From NCBI RefSeq assembly GCF_002209555.1, contig NZ_NJIF01000003.1, positions 248,001 to 312,000 of the forward strand: DNA of 64,000 bases, written 5' to 3'. The notes under the pieces are model-generated. The model saw only the letters and a program-made list of their open reading frames with translations, was not told where the DNA came from and made no database searches. A program made the position numbers and the translations under genes. Below are positions 51,865-60,031 of this stretch, in pieces (within the stretch, counting starts at the first letter, position 1; the number at the start of each line of letters is the position of its first letter). Origin of the DNA: Achromobacter insolitus (GTDB lineage Bacteria > Pseudomonadota > Gammaproteobacteria > Burkholderiales > Burkholderiaceae_B).

Positions 51865-53097
51865 ATGAAAACAGACGTCGTGGTATTGGGCGCGGGTATC
51901 GTCGGGGTCAGCACAGCCTTGCATCTGGTTGCCCGCGGCCGTTCGGTCGTGCTGCTGGACCGGCGCGGCCCCGGCGAGGAAACCAGCTATGGCAACGCGG
52001 GCCTGATCGAGCGCGCCAGCGTGATTCCCTACGCTTTTCCGCGGGACTGGCGCAGCCTGTGGCGCTACGCGCGGAACAATACCCCGGATGTGAGCTACCA
52101 CCCGCGCCATCTGCCTCGCATCGCGCCATGGCTGCTGCGCTACTGGTGGCATTCGGCGCCGCCGCGCCTGGCACGCGCGGCCGAAGCCATGCTGCCGCTG
52201 ATCGAGCGCAGCGTAGCCGAGCATGATGCACTGAAGGACGAAGCGGGCATCGCCCATCTGTTCCGCCGCAACGGCTGGCTCGACGGCGTGCGCAGCGAGG
52301 CCGGCCTGGCCCGGGCCATCGCCGAAGCCCAGGCGCTCGCGCCCTACGGGCTGAACTACCGTGTGCTGGATCGCGAGGCGCTGACGGCGGTGGAGCCTTC
52401 GCTATCGCGCATGGCGGGCGCGGTGCATTGGCTGGATCCCGTCAACGTGTCCGATCCGGGCGCCGTGACGCGAGGGTACGCGGCCTTGTTCCAGCGGCGT
52501 GCCGGCGTGCTGGCGCGCGGCGACGCGCGCAGTCTCAAACCATCGGGCAAGGCATGGCAGGTGCAGGGCGACGAAGGCATGATCGAGGCCCGGGACGTGG
52601 TGGTGGCACTGGGGCCCTGGACGCCCGACGTCCTGCGGCCGCTGGGCTATCGCATCCCGATGGCGGTCAAACGCGGCTATCACCAGCACTATGCGCTCGA
52701 AGAGGGCGCGGCCTTGTCGCATCCGGTGGCCGACATCGAAAGCGGCTTCGTGGTGACGCCGATGACTCTCGGCGTCAGGCTGACGACTGGGGCGGAGTTC
52801 GCGGCGCGTGACGCGCCGCCTTCGCCAGTCCAGATCCAGCGCGCGCGCGCCTTGGCGGGCCAGCTGCTGCCTCTGGGCGCGGCGGTGGAATCGGAACCGT
52901 GGATGGGGTGCCGGCCTTGCATGCCGGATATGCGGCCGGTCATCGGACCTGCACCGCGTCATCACGGCCTGTGGCTGGCGTTCGGCCACGCCCACCATGG
53001 ATTTACGTTGGGACCCGTGACCGGCAAGCTGCTGGCAAGCATGATCACGGGCCAGGCGCCGGACATCGACCCTGCGCCTTACCGCGTCGGCCGCTGA
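51865..53097 (+). CDS. FAD-dependent D-amino-acid dehydrogenase-like oxidoreductase
   Basis: A 410-residue DAO-fold flavoprotein. The FAD-binding motif VVVLGAGIVGVSTALHLV starts at residue 5, followed by the acidic LLDRRGPGEETSYGNAGLIE. The C-terminal region has CRPCMPDMRPVIGPAP and FGHAHHGFTLGP, both typical of DadA-type enzymes that oxidise D-amino acids to 2-oxo acids in membrane-linked respiration. The ATG at 51865 gives the correct start; another at 51856 is possible. It is divergent from the acetyltransferase. The substrate could be a D- or N-methyl amino acid. Confidence 0.85.
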   Translation: MKTDVVVLGAGIVGVSTALHLVARGRSVVLLDRRGPGEETSYGNAGLIERASVIPYAFPRDWRSLWRYARNNTPDVSYHPRHLPRIAPWLLRYWWHSAPPRLARAAEAMLPLIERSVAEHDALKDEAGIAHLFRRNGWLDGVRSEAGLARAIAEAQALAPYGLNYRVLDREALTAVEPSLSRMAGAVHWLDPVNVSDPGAVTRGYAALFQRRAGVLARGDARSLKPSGKAWQVQGDEGMIEARDVVVALGPWTPDVLRPLGYRIPMAVKRGYHQHYALEEGAALSHPVADIESGFVVTPMTLGVRLTTGAEFAARDAPPSPVQIQRARALAGQLLPLGAAVESEPWMGCRPCMPDMRPVIGPAPRHHGLWLAFGHAHHGFTLGPVTGKLLASMITGQAPDIDPAPYRVGR

Positions 53098-53100
53098 GGA

Positions 53101-53124
53101 CCTGACGCAGCAGGCGTCGTCAGG
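53101..53124. terminator. Hairpin between convergent DadA-like and DAHP synthase genes
   Basis: CCTGACG at 53101-53107 pairs perfectly with CGTCAGG at 53118-53124 in the 34-base gap between convergent stops. No T tract is present on either side. Confidence 0.35.
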
Positions 53125-53131
53125 CTCGGAC

Positions 53132-54265
53132 TCAGCCCTGTTTCGCGGCCTTTTCGCGGCGCTGGCGCACGGCCAGGGCCAGGGCTTCCAGTACGGGCGC
53201 GGTCTGCGACCACCCCAGGCAGGCGTCCGTAATGGACACGCCGCGGCGCAGCGGCTGGCCGGGCTTGAGGTCCTGACGGCCTTCTTCGAGATGGCTTTCG
53301 ATCATGACGCCGGTGATGCGGGCGTCGCCTTGGGCGATCTGGGCGGCAATGTCGTTGGCCACGTCGACCTGGCGCAGGTGCGACTTATTGGAGTTGGCGT
53401 GCGAGCAGTCGATCATGACCTGTTCGCGCTGGCCGGCGGCGCGCAGGGCGGCGCAGCAGGCGTCGACGCTGGCCGCGTCGTAGTTCGGGCCCTGCTTGCC
53501 GCCACGCAGGATGACGTGGGTGTCCTGGTTGCCGCGGGTTTCGAAGATGGCGGCCATGCCCATCTTGGTCATGCCCATGAAGGCATGCTTGGCGCTGGCG
53601 GCGACCATGGCGTCGGCAGCGATCTGCACGCCGCCGTCGGTGCCGTTCTTGAAGCCCAGCGGGCAGCTCAGGCCCGAGCTCAGTTGGCGATGGCTGGGGC
53701 TTTCGGTGGTGCGGGCGCCGATGGCGCCCCAGGCGATCAGGTCCGCAATGTACTGCGGGCTGAGCAGGTCCAGGAATTCGGTCGCGATCGGCAGGCCCAG
53801 GCCGCTGATGTCCAGGAGCAGCTCGCGCGCGCGGCGCAGGCCTTCGTTGATGCGGAAGCTGCCGTCCAGCCGCGGGTCGTTGATATAACCCTTCCAGCCC
53901 ACGGTCGTGCGCGGCTTCTCGAAGTACACGCGCATGACGATCAGCAGGTCCTTCTGGTGCTGCTCGGCGGCGGCGCGCAGCAAGCGGGCGTATTCCATGG
54001 CCTGGCCATGGTCATGGATGGAACAGGGTCCAACCACCAGCACCAGGCGGTCATCGCGGCCGTGCAGCACGTCGGCGATCTGGGCGCGGCTTTGCTCGAC
54101 CAGCGTCTGGATGTCGGGCGAGACAGGCAGTTCGTCCTGCAGCAGCGCTGGCGAAATCAAGGGGCGAACCGCGCTGATGCGGGTGTCGTCCGTGCGCGTA
54201 TTGTCCTGGGTGGAGTCGGCCGCGCCGACCTCGCGGTCGTGCAGGGGGTCGTCAATGCGGGTCAA
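53132..54265 (-). CDS. aroG: 3-deoxy-7-phosphoheptulonate (DAHP) synthase, AroFGH type
   Basis: A 377-residue cytoplasmic enzyme joining phosphoenolpyruvate and erythrose-4-phosphate, the first step of aromatic amino-acid synthesis. Type I motifs are complete: LVVGPCSIHDHGQAMEYA, MRVYFEKPRTTVGWKG, ESPSHRQLSSGLSCPLGFKN, and the metal-binding histidine in VMIDCSHANSNKSH with MIESHLEEGRQ. The first 35 residues are a variable extension. Which isozyme (Phe-, Tyr- or Trp-sensitive) is not evident. It stands alone, divergent from the EAL gene across 241 bases. Confidence 0.93.
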   Translation of the reverse strand: MTRIDDPLHDREVGAADSTQDNTRTDDTRISAVRPLISPALLQDELPVSPDIQTLVEQSRAQIADVLHGRDDRLVLVVGPCSIHDHGQAMEYARLLRAAAEQHQKDLLIVMRVYFEKPRTTVGWKGYINDPRLDGSFRINEGLRRARELLLDISGLGLPIATEFLDLLSPQYIADLIAWGAIGARTTESPSHRQLSSGLSCPLGFKNGTDGGVQIAADAMVAASAKHAFMGMTKMGMAAIFETRGNQDTHVILRGGKQGPNYDAASVDACCAALRAAGQREQVMIDCSHANSNKSHLRQVDVANDIAAQIAQGDARITGVMIESHLEEGRQDLKPGQPLRRGVSITDACLGWSQTAPVLEALALAVRQRREKAAKQG

Positions 54266-54436
54266 GGGTAGCTCCGTGCCGTAGATGCGGGGAAAGACAT
54301 CTATTATGGCACCGGCCGTGCCGCGGGGCGACGGAAGGCTGCCTCCGTCTGGCTGATGTTCCAGATCCTACGACTATCGGCGATGGGCCTGCATTAACCC
54401 GTTAGCGATAACGACAGGCCGGGCGCGTTTGCCTTA

Positions 54437-54510
54437 GCATGGTGTACACAGTTTTCCAGCGGCCGCCTGCGGGGGCCCGCCCTATATTTGAGTAGGACGG
54501 TACACCATGC
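54437..54510 (+). other. Long-range inverted repeat covering the EAL-gene start codon
   Basis: GCATGGTGTAC at 54437-54447 is a perfect 11-base complement of GTACACCATGC at 54500-54510, and the second arm contains the ATG at 54507-54509. In RNA the start codon would lie in a stem closed over a 52-base loop, provided transcription starts upstream of 54437. A separate dyad, CGTTA-GCGA-TAACG at 54400-54413, lies further upstream. Confidence 0.5.
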
Positions 54511-55733
54511 CTAAAACGGAACCCGGCGGGACTCGGCGGATACTCCTCGTTGAAGACCATCCGGTTGAACGCGCCTATCTGCAGAACGTACTGTTGGCGC
54601 TGGGATTCCGTCGGGTGGCAGGCCTGGGCAGCAGCATCGAAGCCGTCAGCGCGCTGGCGCGTCAGTTCTATGACGTGGTCATCAGCGATATCGTCACGGG
54701 CGAGGGCGACGGCACGCGCCTGCCCAACGAACTTCGGCGCCTGGTGGATGCCGGGCGCTTGAAAAGCATGCCGCCGATTATATGGATCAGCAGTCTCAGC
54801 GATGAACTGCTGCAATCTCACGTACGGCTGGCCTTGCAGGCCGGCTGCCCCTCGGCGCAGGCGCTGTCCAAGCCAGTATCCCGCACGGGTCTGCAGCAGG
54901 CGATCAAGACGGCGCTGCGCAGCGTCGACGAAGACGATACGGCGTCGCCCCGGCAGCGCTCGCTGCGCCGCGATGTCATCGAAGCGGCGCTGGGACATGC
55001 GCTGATCACCGGCCAGGGGATGAGCGTGGTGCTGCAGCCTCAGATGAGCCTGTCCACGGGACGTGTGCTGGCCGCCGAAGCGCTGTCGCGCTGGGACCAC
55101 CCCGAACTGGGCGCCATCCCGGCGGCGGATTTCGTGCCCGCCGCGCACCGGCTCGGGCTGGACCGCACGTTGTTCTGCCGAGTGACCGACCGGGTGCTGG
55201 AGGTCCTGCAGCGCATGCATGCCGAGGATATCGCCGTCCCTGTCGCGATCAACGCATCGGCGTCAACGCTGTGTTCAAGGGATCTGCCGGGCTTGCTGGA
55301 GCAGCGCGTGGGGCAGGCCGGCCTGCCGGCCCGGTTGGTTAAGGTCGAACTGACCGAAGACGAGCCCGTGACCGATTGGCTGGCCCTGTCCTCGGCGTTG
55401 AACCTGCTGCGGGTGCGCGGTTTTGAACTGGCGATGGACGACTTTGGCGCCGGGATTGCCTCGATGCGCCTGTTTTCGGCCATGCCATTCACGGAGCTGA
55501 AAATAGACCGTGACTTCATCGTGCACATGCATCGCGAGCCAGCGTCGCGCGCGGTGGTGGCAGCCGCCATTGAAATGGGCCGGGTACTGGGACGGCGAGT
55601 GGTCGCGGAAGGCGTGGAACATGAACGCGACATCGAACTGCTGCGTGAGCTGGGCTGCGACGTCGCGCAAGGCTATGGCATATCCGTGCCGTTGGAGCCC
55701 GACGCCTTCATCGAATTCTGCCGCACGCACTAA
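54507..55733 (+). CDS. Receiver-EAL cyclic-di-GMP phosphodiesterase
   Basis: A 408-residue cytoplasmic response regulator whose output is cyclic-di-GMP hydrolysis. The receiver (about 10-130) has VEDHP, the acceptor Asp in VVISDIVTGEGDG and the Lys of ALSKPVS. The EAL domain starts near 150. EAL itself is at 191-193 (LAAEALSRW), and the metal and catalytic residues NASA, ELTEDE, AMDDFGAG, KIDRDF and AEGVE are all present, so it should be active. The start codon lies in one arm of a long inverted repeat, and AGGACGG precedes it. No partner kinase is adjacent. Confidence 0.9.
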   Translation: MPKTEPGGTRRILLVEDHPVERAYLQNVLLALGFRRVAGLGSSIEAVSALARQFYDVVISDIVTGEGDGTRLPNELRRLVDAGRLKSMPPIIWISSLSDELLQSHVRLALQAGCPSAQALSKPVSRTGLQQAIKTALRSVDEDDTASPRQRSLRRDVIEAALGHALITGQGMSVVLQPQMSLSTGRVLAAEALSRWDHPELGAIPAADFVPAAHRLGLDRTLFCRVTDRVLEVLQRMHAEDIAVPVAINASASTLCSRDLPGLLEQRVGQAGLPARLVKVELTEDEPVTDWLALSSALNLLRVRGFELAMDDFGAGIASMRLFSAMPFTELKIDRDFIVHMHREPASRAVVAAAIEMGRVLGRRVVAEGVEHERDIELLRELGCDVAQGYGISVPLEPDAFIEFCRTH

Positions 55734-55795
55734 TCCGAGCTTCGGGCGCATGGAGTATTCTGGCGCTGGCCGGACCATTCCGATTTCCGGCCGGC

Positions 55796-55809
55796 TTGAC
55801 CCGGATCAA
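55796..55809 (+). promoter_or_regulatory. FNR/Anr-type box upstream of the flavocytochrome gene
   Basis: TTGAC-CCGG-ATCAA at 55796-55809 matches the TTGAT-N4-ATCAA consensus with one change that is common in natural Anr sites. It lies 101 bases upstream of the next start, within reach of a promoter there. Confidence 0.45.
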
Positions 55810-55910
55810 GACAGCAGCCGCGCATCGGGAAACGCCGTCGGCGTAGGATTTACCATTGCTCCACGCGGACCGCGCGCGATGGCGCGGCCCCAAGATGGAG
55901 CGATGAACCA

Positions 55911-57221
55911 ATGCGACGCATTCTGGCCGGTGTCCTACTGATTTCCCTGCTGGCCTGGGCCGGGGCCTACTGGGTGCAACCTCCGGCCGAACTCAACGTC
56001 TGGACGGCGCGCGATCAGCTCATCCTGCTGACCGGCCTGGGGGCCTACGCGGTCATGACGCTGATCATGCTGCTGGCGGTGCGCCCGATGTGGCTGGAAA
56101 CACGGCTGGGCGGGCTGGACAAGATGTACCGGCTGCATAAATGGAGCGGCATCCTGGCCGCCGTGCTGGCGGCGGCGCACTACTTGATCAAGTTGGGCAA
56201 GCCGGTACTCCTGGCGCTGTTCGATCCCTTACCCAAGACGCCGCGGGCGGCGGCCGTGCTGGACGTATTCCGCGGTTCCGCCAAGGACATCGGCGAATGG
56301 GCCGTGTGGATCCTGGCCGCGATGGTGCTGCTGACGCTGTGGCGGCGCTTTCCGTACCACATATGGCGCCAGGTCCACCGCATTGCCGCGGTGATTTTCC
56401 TGGTGGTGGCCTTCCACGGCGTGGTGCTCACGCCGGCGGCTTGGTGGTGGCAGCCCGCGGGGTGGCTCGTCGCCGCGTGCACCGCGGCGGGAACGGTCTG
56501 TGCGGTGATGGCGCTGGCCGGCTTGATCGGGCGAGGGCGCCGCTACAAGGGGCAAGTGCTGGCCATCGACCATCTTTCGGATGACATCCTGGCGCTGACT
56601 TGCCGGGTGGAGGGCGACTGGCATCACCGCGCAGGGCAGTTCGCGTTCCTGACCGCGGACCGGCGCGAGGGCGCGCATCCATTCACCGTGTCCGGCGCGG
56701 ACGACGGCACCGGACGGGTGCAGTTTTCCATTAAGGCGCTGGGAGACTATACCCGGCGTCTGCAGCGCAGCCTGCAGGTGGGGCAGGCTGTGACCATCGA
56801 AGGCCCGTATGGCTGTTTCGACTTCCAGCGCGACGACGGGCGCCCTCAAATTTGGGTCGCTGCGGGCATAGGCGTCACGCCCTTTATTTCATGGATGGAG
56901 TTCTTGCAAACGGATCCCGAGAGCGCGCCCGTCGCGACGCTTTACTACTGCGCCCGCAACGCCGCCGACGCGCCGTTCGCGGATCACCTGGAGGCGCTGT
57001 GCGCGCGCGTGCCGAACGTCACCCTGCACGTGCGCTACAGCGATACCCAGCGTCCGCTGACCGCTGCGGAACTGGCCGCGGACCACAAGCCAGGCGAAAT
57101 ATGGCCCAGCGTGTGGTTCTGTGGTCCGGCGGGATTCGCCGATGCCCTCAAGGATGGGCTGCACCGGCGCGGCATGCCGGTGAGCGAGCTGTTCCACCAG
57201 GAGGCGTTCCAGATGCGCTGA
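55911..57221 (+). CDS. Ferric-reductase-like transmembrane flavoprotein
   Basis: A 436-residue membrane oxidoreductase. Six helices (about 1-205) form a heme-binding ferric-reductase-like domain with paired histidines in RLHKWSGILAAVLAAAHYLI and QVHRIAAVIFLVVAFHGVVL. The FAD domain begins near 215, with HPFTVSGAD as the flavin site. The NAD(P)H domain has WVAAGIGVTPFISW and the closing WFCGPAGFADALKDGL. Such proteins pass electrons from cytoplasmic NAD(P)H to heme or to iron or oxygen outside. The ATG at 55911 is preferred because TM1 starts there. A possible FNR box suggests expression under low oxygen. Confidence 0.87.
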   Translation: MRRILAGVLLISLLAWAGAYWVQPPAELNVWTARDQLILLTGLGAYAVMTLIMLLAVRPMWLETRLGGLDKMYRLHKWSGILAAVLAAAHYLIKLGKPVLLALFDPLPKTPRAAAVLDVFRGSAKDIGEWAVWILAAMVLLTLWRRFPYHIWRQVHRIAAVIFLVVAFHGVVLTPAAWWWQPAGWLVAACTAAGTVCAVMALAGLIGRGRRYKGQVLAIDHLSDDILALTCRVEGDWHHRAGQFAFLTADRREGAHPFTVSGADDGTGRVQFSIKALGDYTRRLQRSLQVGQAVTIEGPYGCFDFQRDDGRPQIWVAAGIGVTPFISWMEFLQTDPESAPVATLYYCARNAADAPFADHLEALCARVPNVTLHVRYSDTQRPLTAAELAADHKPGEIWPSVWFCGPAGFADALKDGLHRRGMPVSELFHQEAFQMR

Positions 57222-57226
57222 GGGCA

Positions 57227-58882
57227 TCAGATGCCGGAAACCTCGATATCGCCCGGATAGTCGACCGAGAACTTCAACACCGTCTCGCGCGACTTGCCGG
57301 GTTCCATTTCCCAGTCCCAGACGAGTTTGCCGTCTTCCTCGCGCTTGATGTCGCGGTCGGCGGGCGAAAGCAGCTTGACCACGATTTTCTCGTTGCGCGA
57401 GATGGGCAGGCGGTCCTTGAACGACACCTTTTCCTTCGTGGCCTTGTTGTTCTTGACCGTGATCTTGTACTCGTAAGTCACGCGCTTGCCGCTGCCGGAA
57501 AAGCCGGTGCTTTCCGTATAGCGGTTCACGAGCTGGCGCTTGATAGAAATGCCTTCATCGGCGCCCAGCGCCAGTTCAAGCTTTTCTCCCGGCATCACGG
57601 ACTTCATGGAACTGGCCGCGACGAAGGCGTCGTCCAGGAAGGTGTTGAGGGAGCCGGCCAGGAACGGAAAGTCCGTATTGTTGCTGGCGTGGGCGGTCAG
57701 GAACATGGCTTCGCGCAGCGCCGGCGTGGACTGGTACTGCAGCGTGGCGGGCAGCTTGGCCGTGGCAATGGCCACTCGTTGCGTGGAATTGTCGGACAGC
57801 AGCGTGGCCGGATTCTTGATCTGGAACGAGGCGCTGGTGGCTTCGGCCTGGACTTCCGCGGTTGCCTGCTCCAGCGGTTCCGGCATTATCTCGGCAACCG
57901 GCGCGCCGGCGTCCTCGAAGGACTGGACGCGCTGGCGCGACATCTTGGCTTCGGCTTCCTGCCTGGCCGCCGCGACCGGCGCGGGGCTGGGGCGCGGGCG
58001 GGGCGGGGGCGGCGGAGCGGCCACGTCGATGATCCACGGCTGCAGCGCGGGCGCGCCGCCACCCAGCGAGGGCCGCGCGGTGGACAGCGTGAGCTTGACG
58101 TTGTTCCAGTCCTCGCCCGTGTTTTGGCGGATGACGCCGAAATAGCCCAGATCCACGCTGCGATCGGCCGGGCGCAGGCGCGCATCGTAGGCGGGCGTCC
58201 AGCGGGCGCCGGCCACGGCGTAGGCAACGTTCAGGTCCAGCTTGCCCGCGCGCGCCAGGTTGACGCGCAAGGTGACGGTCTTGGTGCGGCGATTGAGCGA
58301 GCTCTGCAATTGATCCAGCTGGTTCTGCAATGCGGTCAGCTCACGCTCCAGCGTCTCTTTCTGTTCTGCAACCCGGCGCAGCCCAGCCAGCGCCTTGGCC
58401 AACGAGTCCGCGCTCAGGGATTGGATCGCCTTGAGCTCGTCCAGCGTGAGACGGGCACCCTCCTTGGAGGGCTCGGTCGCGCCGCGCTGCATCATCAGCA
58501 CCAGTTCGCGTTGGTTATCCAGTACTGCGGCCTCGTCGTCCAGCAGCGCGTGCTGGGCCTGAAGCTTGCGTACCTGATCCTCCAACTGCTTGACGCGCTC
58601 GTTGACGGTGTCGGCTTGATAGGCGTCGCGCACCTTCACGTCGAGCAGCGTGGCCTGGCCGGTGCTTTTGGCGGATACCTGCAACGAATTTTCCTGCAGG
58701 CTGGCCGGCAATTTTTCCAGCACCAATTCGTGTTCGCCGGCTGCCAGTTCGCTGCTGGCCGCGCGCGTCACGACGGCACGGTCCTGGTAGACGGTTACCG
58801 AACCGATGGAAGAGGCCAGGCCGGCGGCAGCGCCAAGGCCGGGTATCGTCGCTATGGCCAAGGCCAGAAGGGTACGTCGCAC
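57227..58882 (-). CDS. MuiA family (DUF4140/DUF4139) exported protein
   Basis: A 551-residue periplasmic protein with a signal peptide (about 1-19). The N-terminal DUF4140 domain shows SSIGSVTVYQDRAVVTR and ELVLEKLPASLQENSLQV. A coiled coil covers about 95-200 (KQLEDQVRKLQAQ, ETLERELTALQNQLDQL). DUF4139 fills the C-terminal two thirds, beginning with VNLARAGKLDLNVAYAVAGARWTPAYDARL (read in parts). A Pro/Ala-rich linker lies near 285-310. Family function is not established; the name comes from a mucoidy-inhibitor homologue. It ends five bases from the convergent flavocytochrome gene. Confidence 0.85.
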   Translation of the reverse strand: MRRTLLALAIATIPGLGAAAGLASSIGSVTVYQDRAVVTRAASSELAAGEHELVLEKLPASLQENSLQVSAKSTGQATLLDVKVRDAYQADTVNERVKQLEDQVRKLQAQHALLDDEAAVLDNQRELVLMMQRGATEPSKEGARLTLDELKAIQSLSADSLAKALAGLRRVAEQKETLERELTALQNQLDQLQSSLNRRTKTVTLRVNLARAGKLDLNVAYAVAGARWTPAYDARLRPADRSVDLGYFGVIRQNTGEDWNNVKLTLSTARPSLGGGAPALQPWIIDVAAPPPPPRPRPSPAPVAAARQEAEAKMSRQRVQSFEDAGAPVAEIMPEPLEQATAEVQAEATSASFQIKNPATLLSDNSTQRVAIATAKLPATLQYQSTPALREAMFLTAHASNNTDFPFLAGSLNTFLDDAFVAASSMKSVMPGEKLELALGADEGISIKRQLVNRYTESTGFSGSGKRVTYEYKITVKNNKATKEKVSFKDRLPISRNEKIVVKLLSPADRDIKREEDGKLVWDWEMEPGKSRETVLKFSVDYPGDIEVSGI

Positions 58883-59036
58883 TATGTCACCTTTATACAG
58901 GTTGGGGTCGCGCGGCGCCGTCCTATCGGGAGGGACGGGCCGCCGAGCGCGCCAATTTACATTGCGGGTCGGGGCTTGGTTTTACAGAAAATGACAAACG
59001 CGACAGTGCGATACCGCGTCGCACGCGCGCGGTGGC

Positions 59037-59927
59037 TCAAGGGTGGGCCAGCTTGCGCAGCATGTCCACGGCATTGCCTGCCGCGGTAGACCGGTCGTGC
59101 CGGCGGTAGGCCATGTCAAGCAGGGCATGCGGAGCGTCGCCCTTGATGGGGCGGTACTCGATGCCTTGCGCGCCCATATGGCGCATGGCGGCAGGCACGA
59201 TGGAAATGCCGACGCCAGCCGCGACCAGGCTGACAATGGAGGCCATTTGCGGCGCTTCCTGGATAACGCGCGGCGCAAAGCCGGCGCGCAGGCAAGCGGA
59301 CATGATCGCGTCGTACAGACCGGCGCCTATGGGGCGCGGATACAGCACGAAGTCCTCATCCGATAGCGCAGCGATGGGCACGCTGCGCTTGCGGCTGAGG
59401 GCGTGGTCGGGGGGAAGCGCCACCAGCATGGGCTCATCCAGCACGCGTTCGGATTCGAATTCCGGGTCCAGCACGTACGGCGGGCGCACGAACGCCACGT
59501 CGACTTCGCCCGCGCGCAGGCCGCGCAACAGCGTGACGGTGTTGCTCTCGGTGAGCGTCACGCGCACATCAGGGTAGCGGTCCCGGTACGCGCGGATGGC
59601 GCGTGGCAGGTAAGGGTGAAACACGGCCGACGCCGTGAATCCCACGGTAATCGCGCCGCGTTCTCCGCGCCCAAGGCGGCGCGCCGTGTCGATGGCGCGG
59701 TCGGCGCCGGCGAGCAGGGCGCGCGCATCCTCCAGGAACTGCGCGCCGGCCTCGGTCAGCGCGATGCCCCGCGGCAGGCGCAGGAACAACGGTGTGCCGA
59801 TTTCGCGCTCCAGCTGCTGGATCTGCTGGCTCAAGGGCGGCTGGCCTATACCCAGCCGGGCAGCGGCGCGCGTGAAGTGCAGTTCCTCGGCGACGGCGGT
59901 GAAGTACCGCAGATGGCGCAGTTCCAT
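59037..59927 (-). CDS. LysR-family regulator (BenM/HcaR branch)
   Basis: A 296-residue regulator. The start MELRHLRYFTAVAEELHFTRAAARLGIGQPPLSQQIQQLE is the CatM/BenM-type helix-turn-helix (given in parts). The effector domain includes GFTASAVFHPYLPRAIRAY, the RPPYVLDPEFESE pocket and IVSLVAAGVGISIVPAAMR. It is divergent from an MFS exporter with a LysR-type inverted repeat between them, so the exporter is the likely target. The ligand may be an aromatic acid (branch-level inference). Confidence 0.9.
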   Translation of the reverse strand: MELRHLRYFTAVAEELHFTRAAARLGIGQPPLSQQIQQLEREIGTPLFLRLPRGIALTEAGAQFLEDARALLAGADRAIDTARRLGRGERGAITVGFTASAVFHPYLPRAIRAYRDRYPDVRVTLTESNTVTLLRGLRAGEVDVAFVRPPYVLDPEFESERVLDEPMLVALPPDHALSRKRSVPIAALSDEDFVLYPRPIGAGLYDAIMSACLRAGFAPRVIQEAPQMASIVSLVAAGVGISIVPAAMRHMGAQGIEYRPIKGDAPHALLDMAYRRHDRSTAAGNAVDMLRKLAHP

Positions 59928-59955
59928 CGTTATTAAATATGGTGTGGGTGAGTTT

Positions 59956-59972
59956 CATATATTGGACATATG
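59956..59972. promoter_or_regulatory. LysR-type inverted repeat between LysR and MFS genes
   Basis: CATAT at 59956-59960 faces ATATG at 59968-59972 across seven bases in the AT-rich divergent gap. It lies 28 bases from the LysR start and 60 from the MFS start. Confidence 0.45.
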
Positions 59973-60031
59973 GGCGGGAAAAGTCTACCTTGATCGCGTG
60001 GGCCGCATGCCCGCTGCTTTCGAGAATCCCG

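Noticed and set aside
56852..59089. A 745-codon plus-strand frame over the flavocytochrome end and the DUF4139 gene
   Set aside because: It crosses the end of one gene and the whole of another on the opposite strand and contains no recognisable motif.
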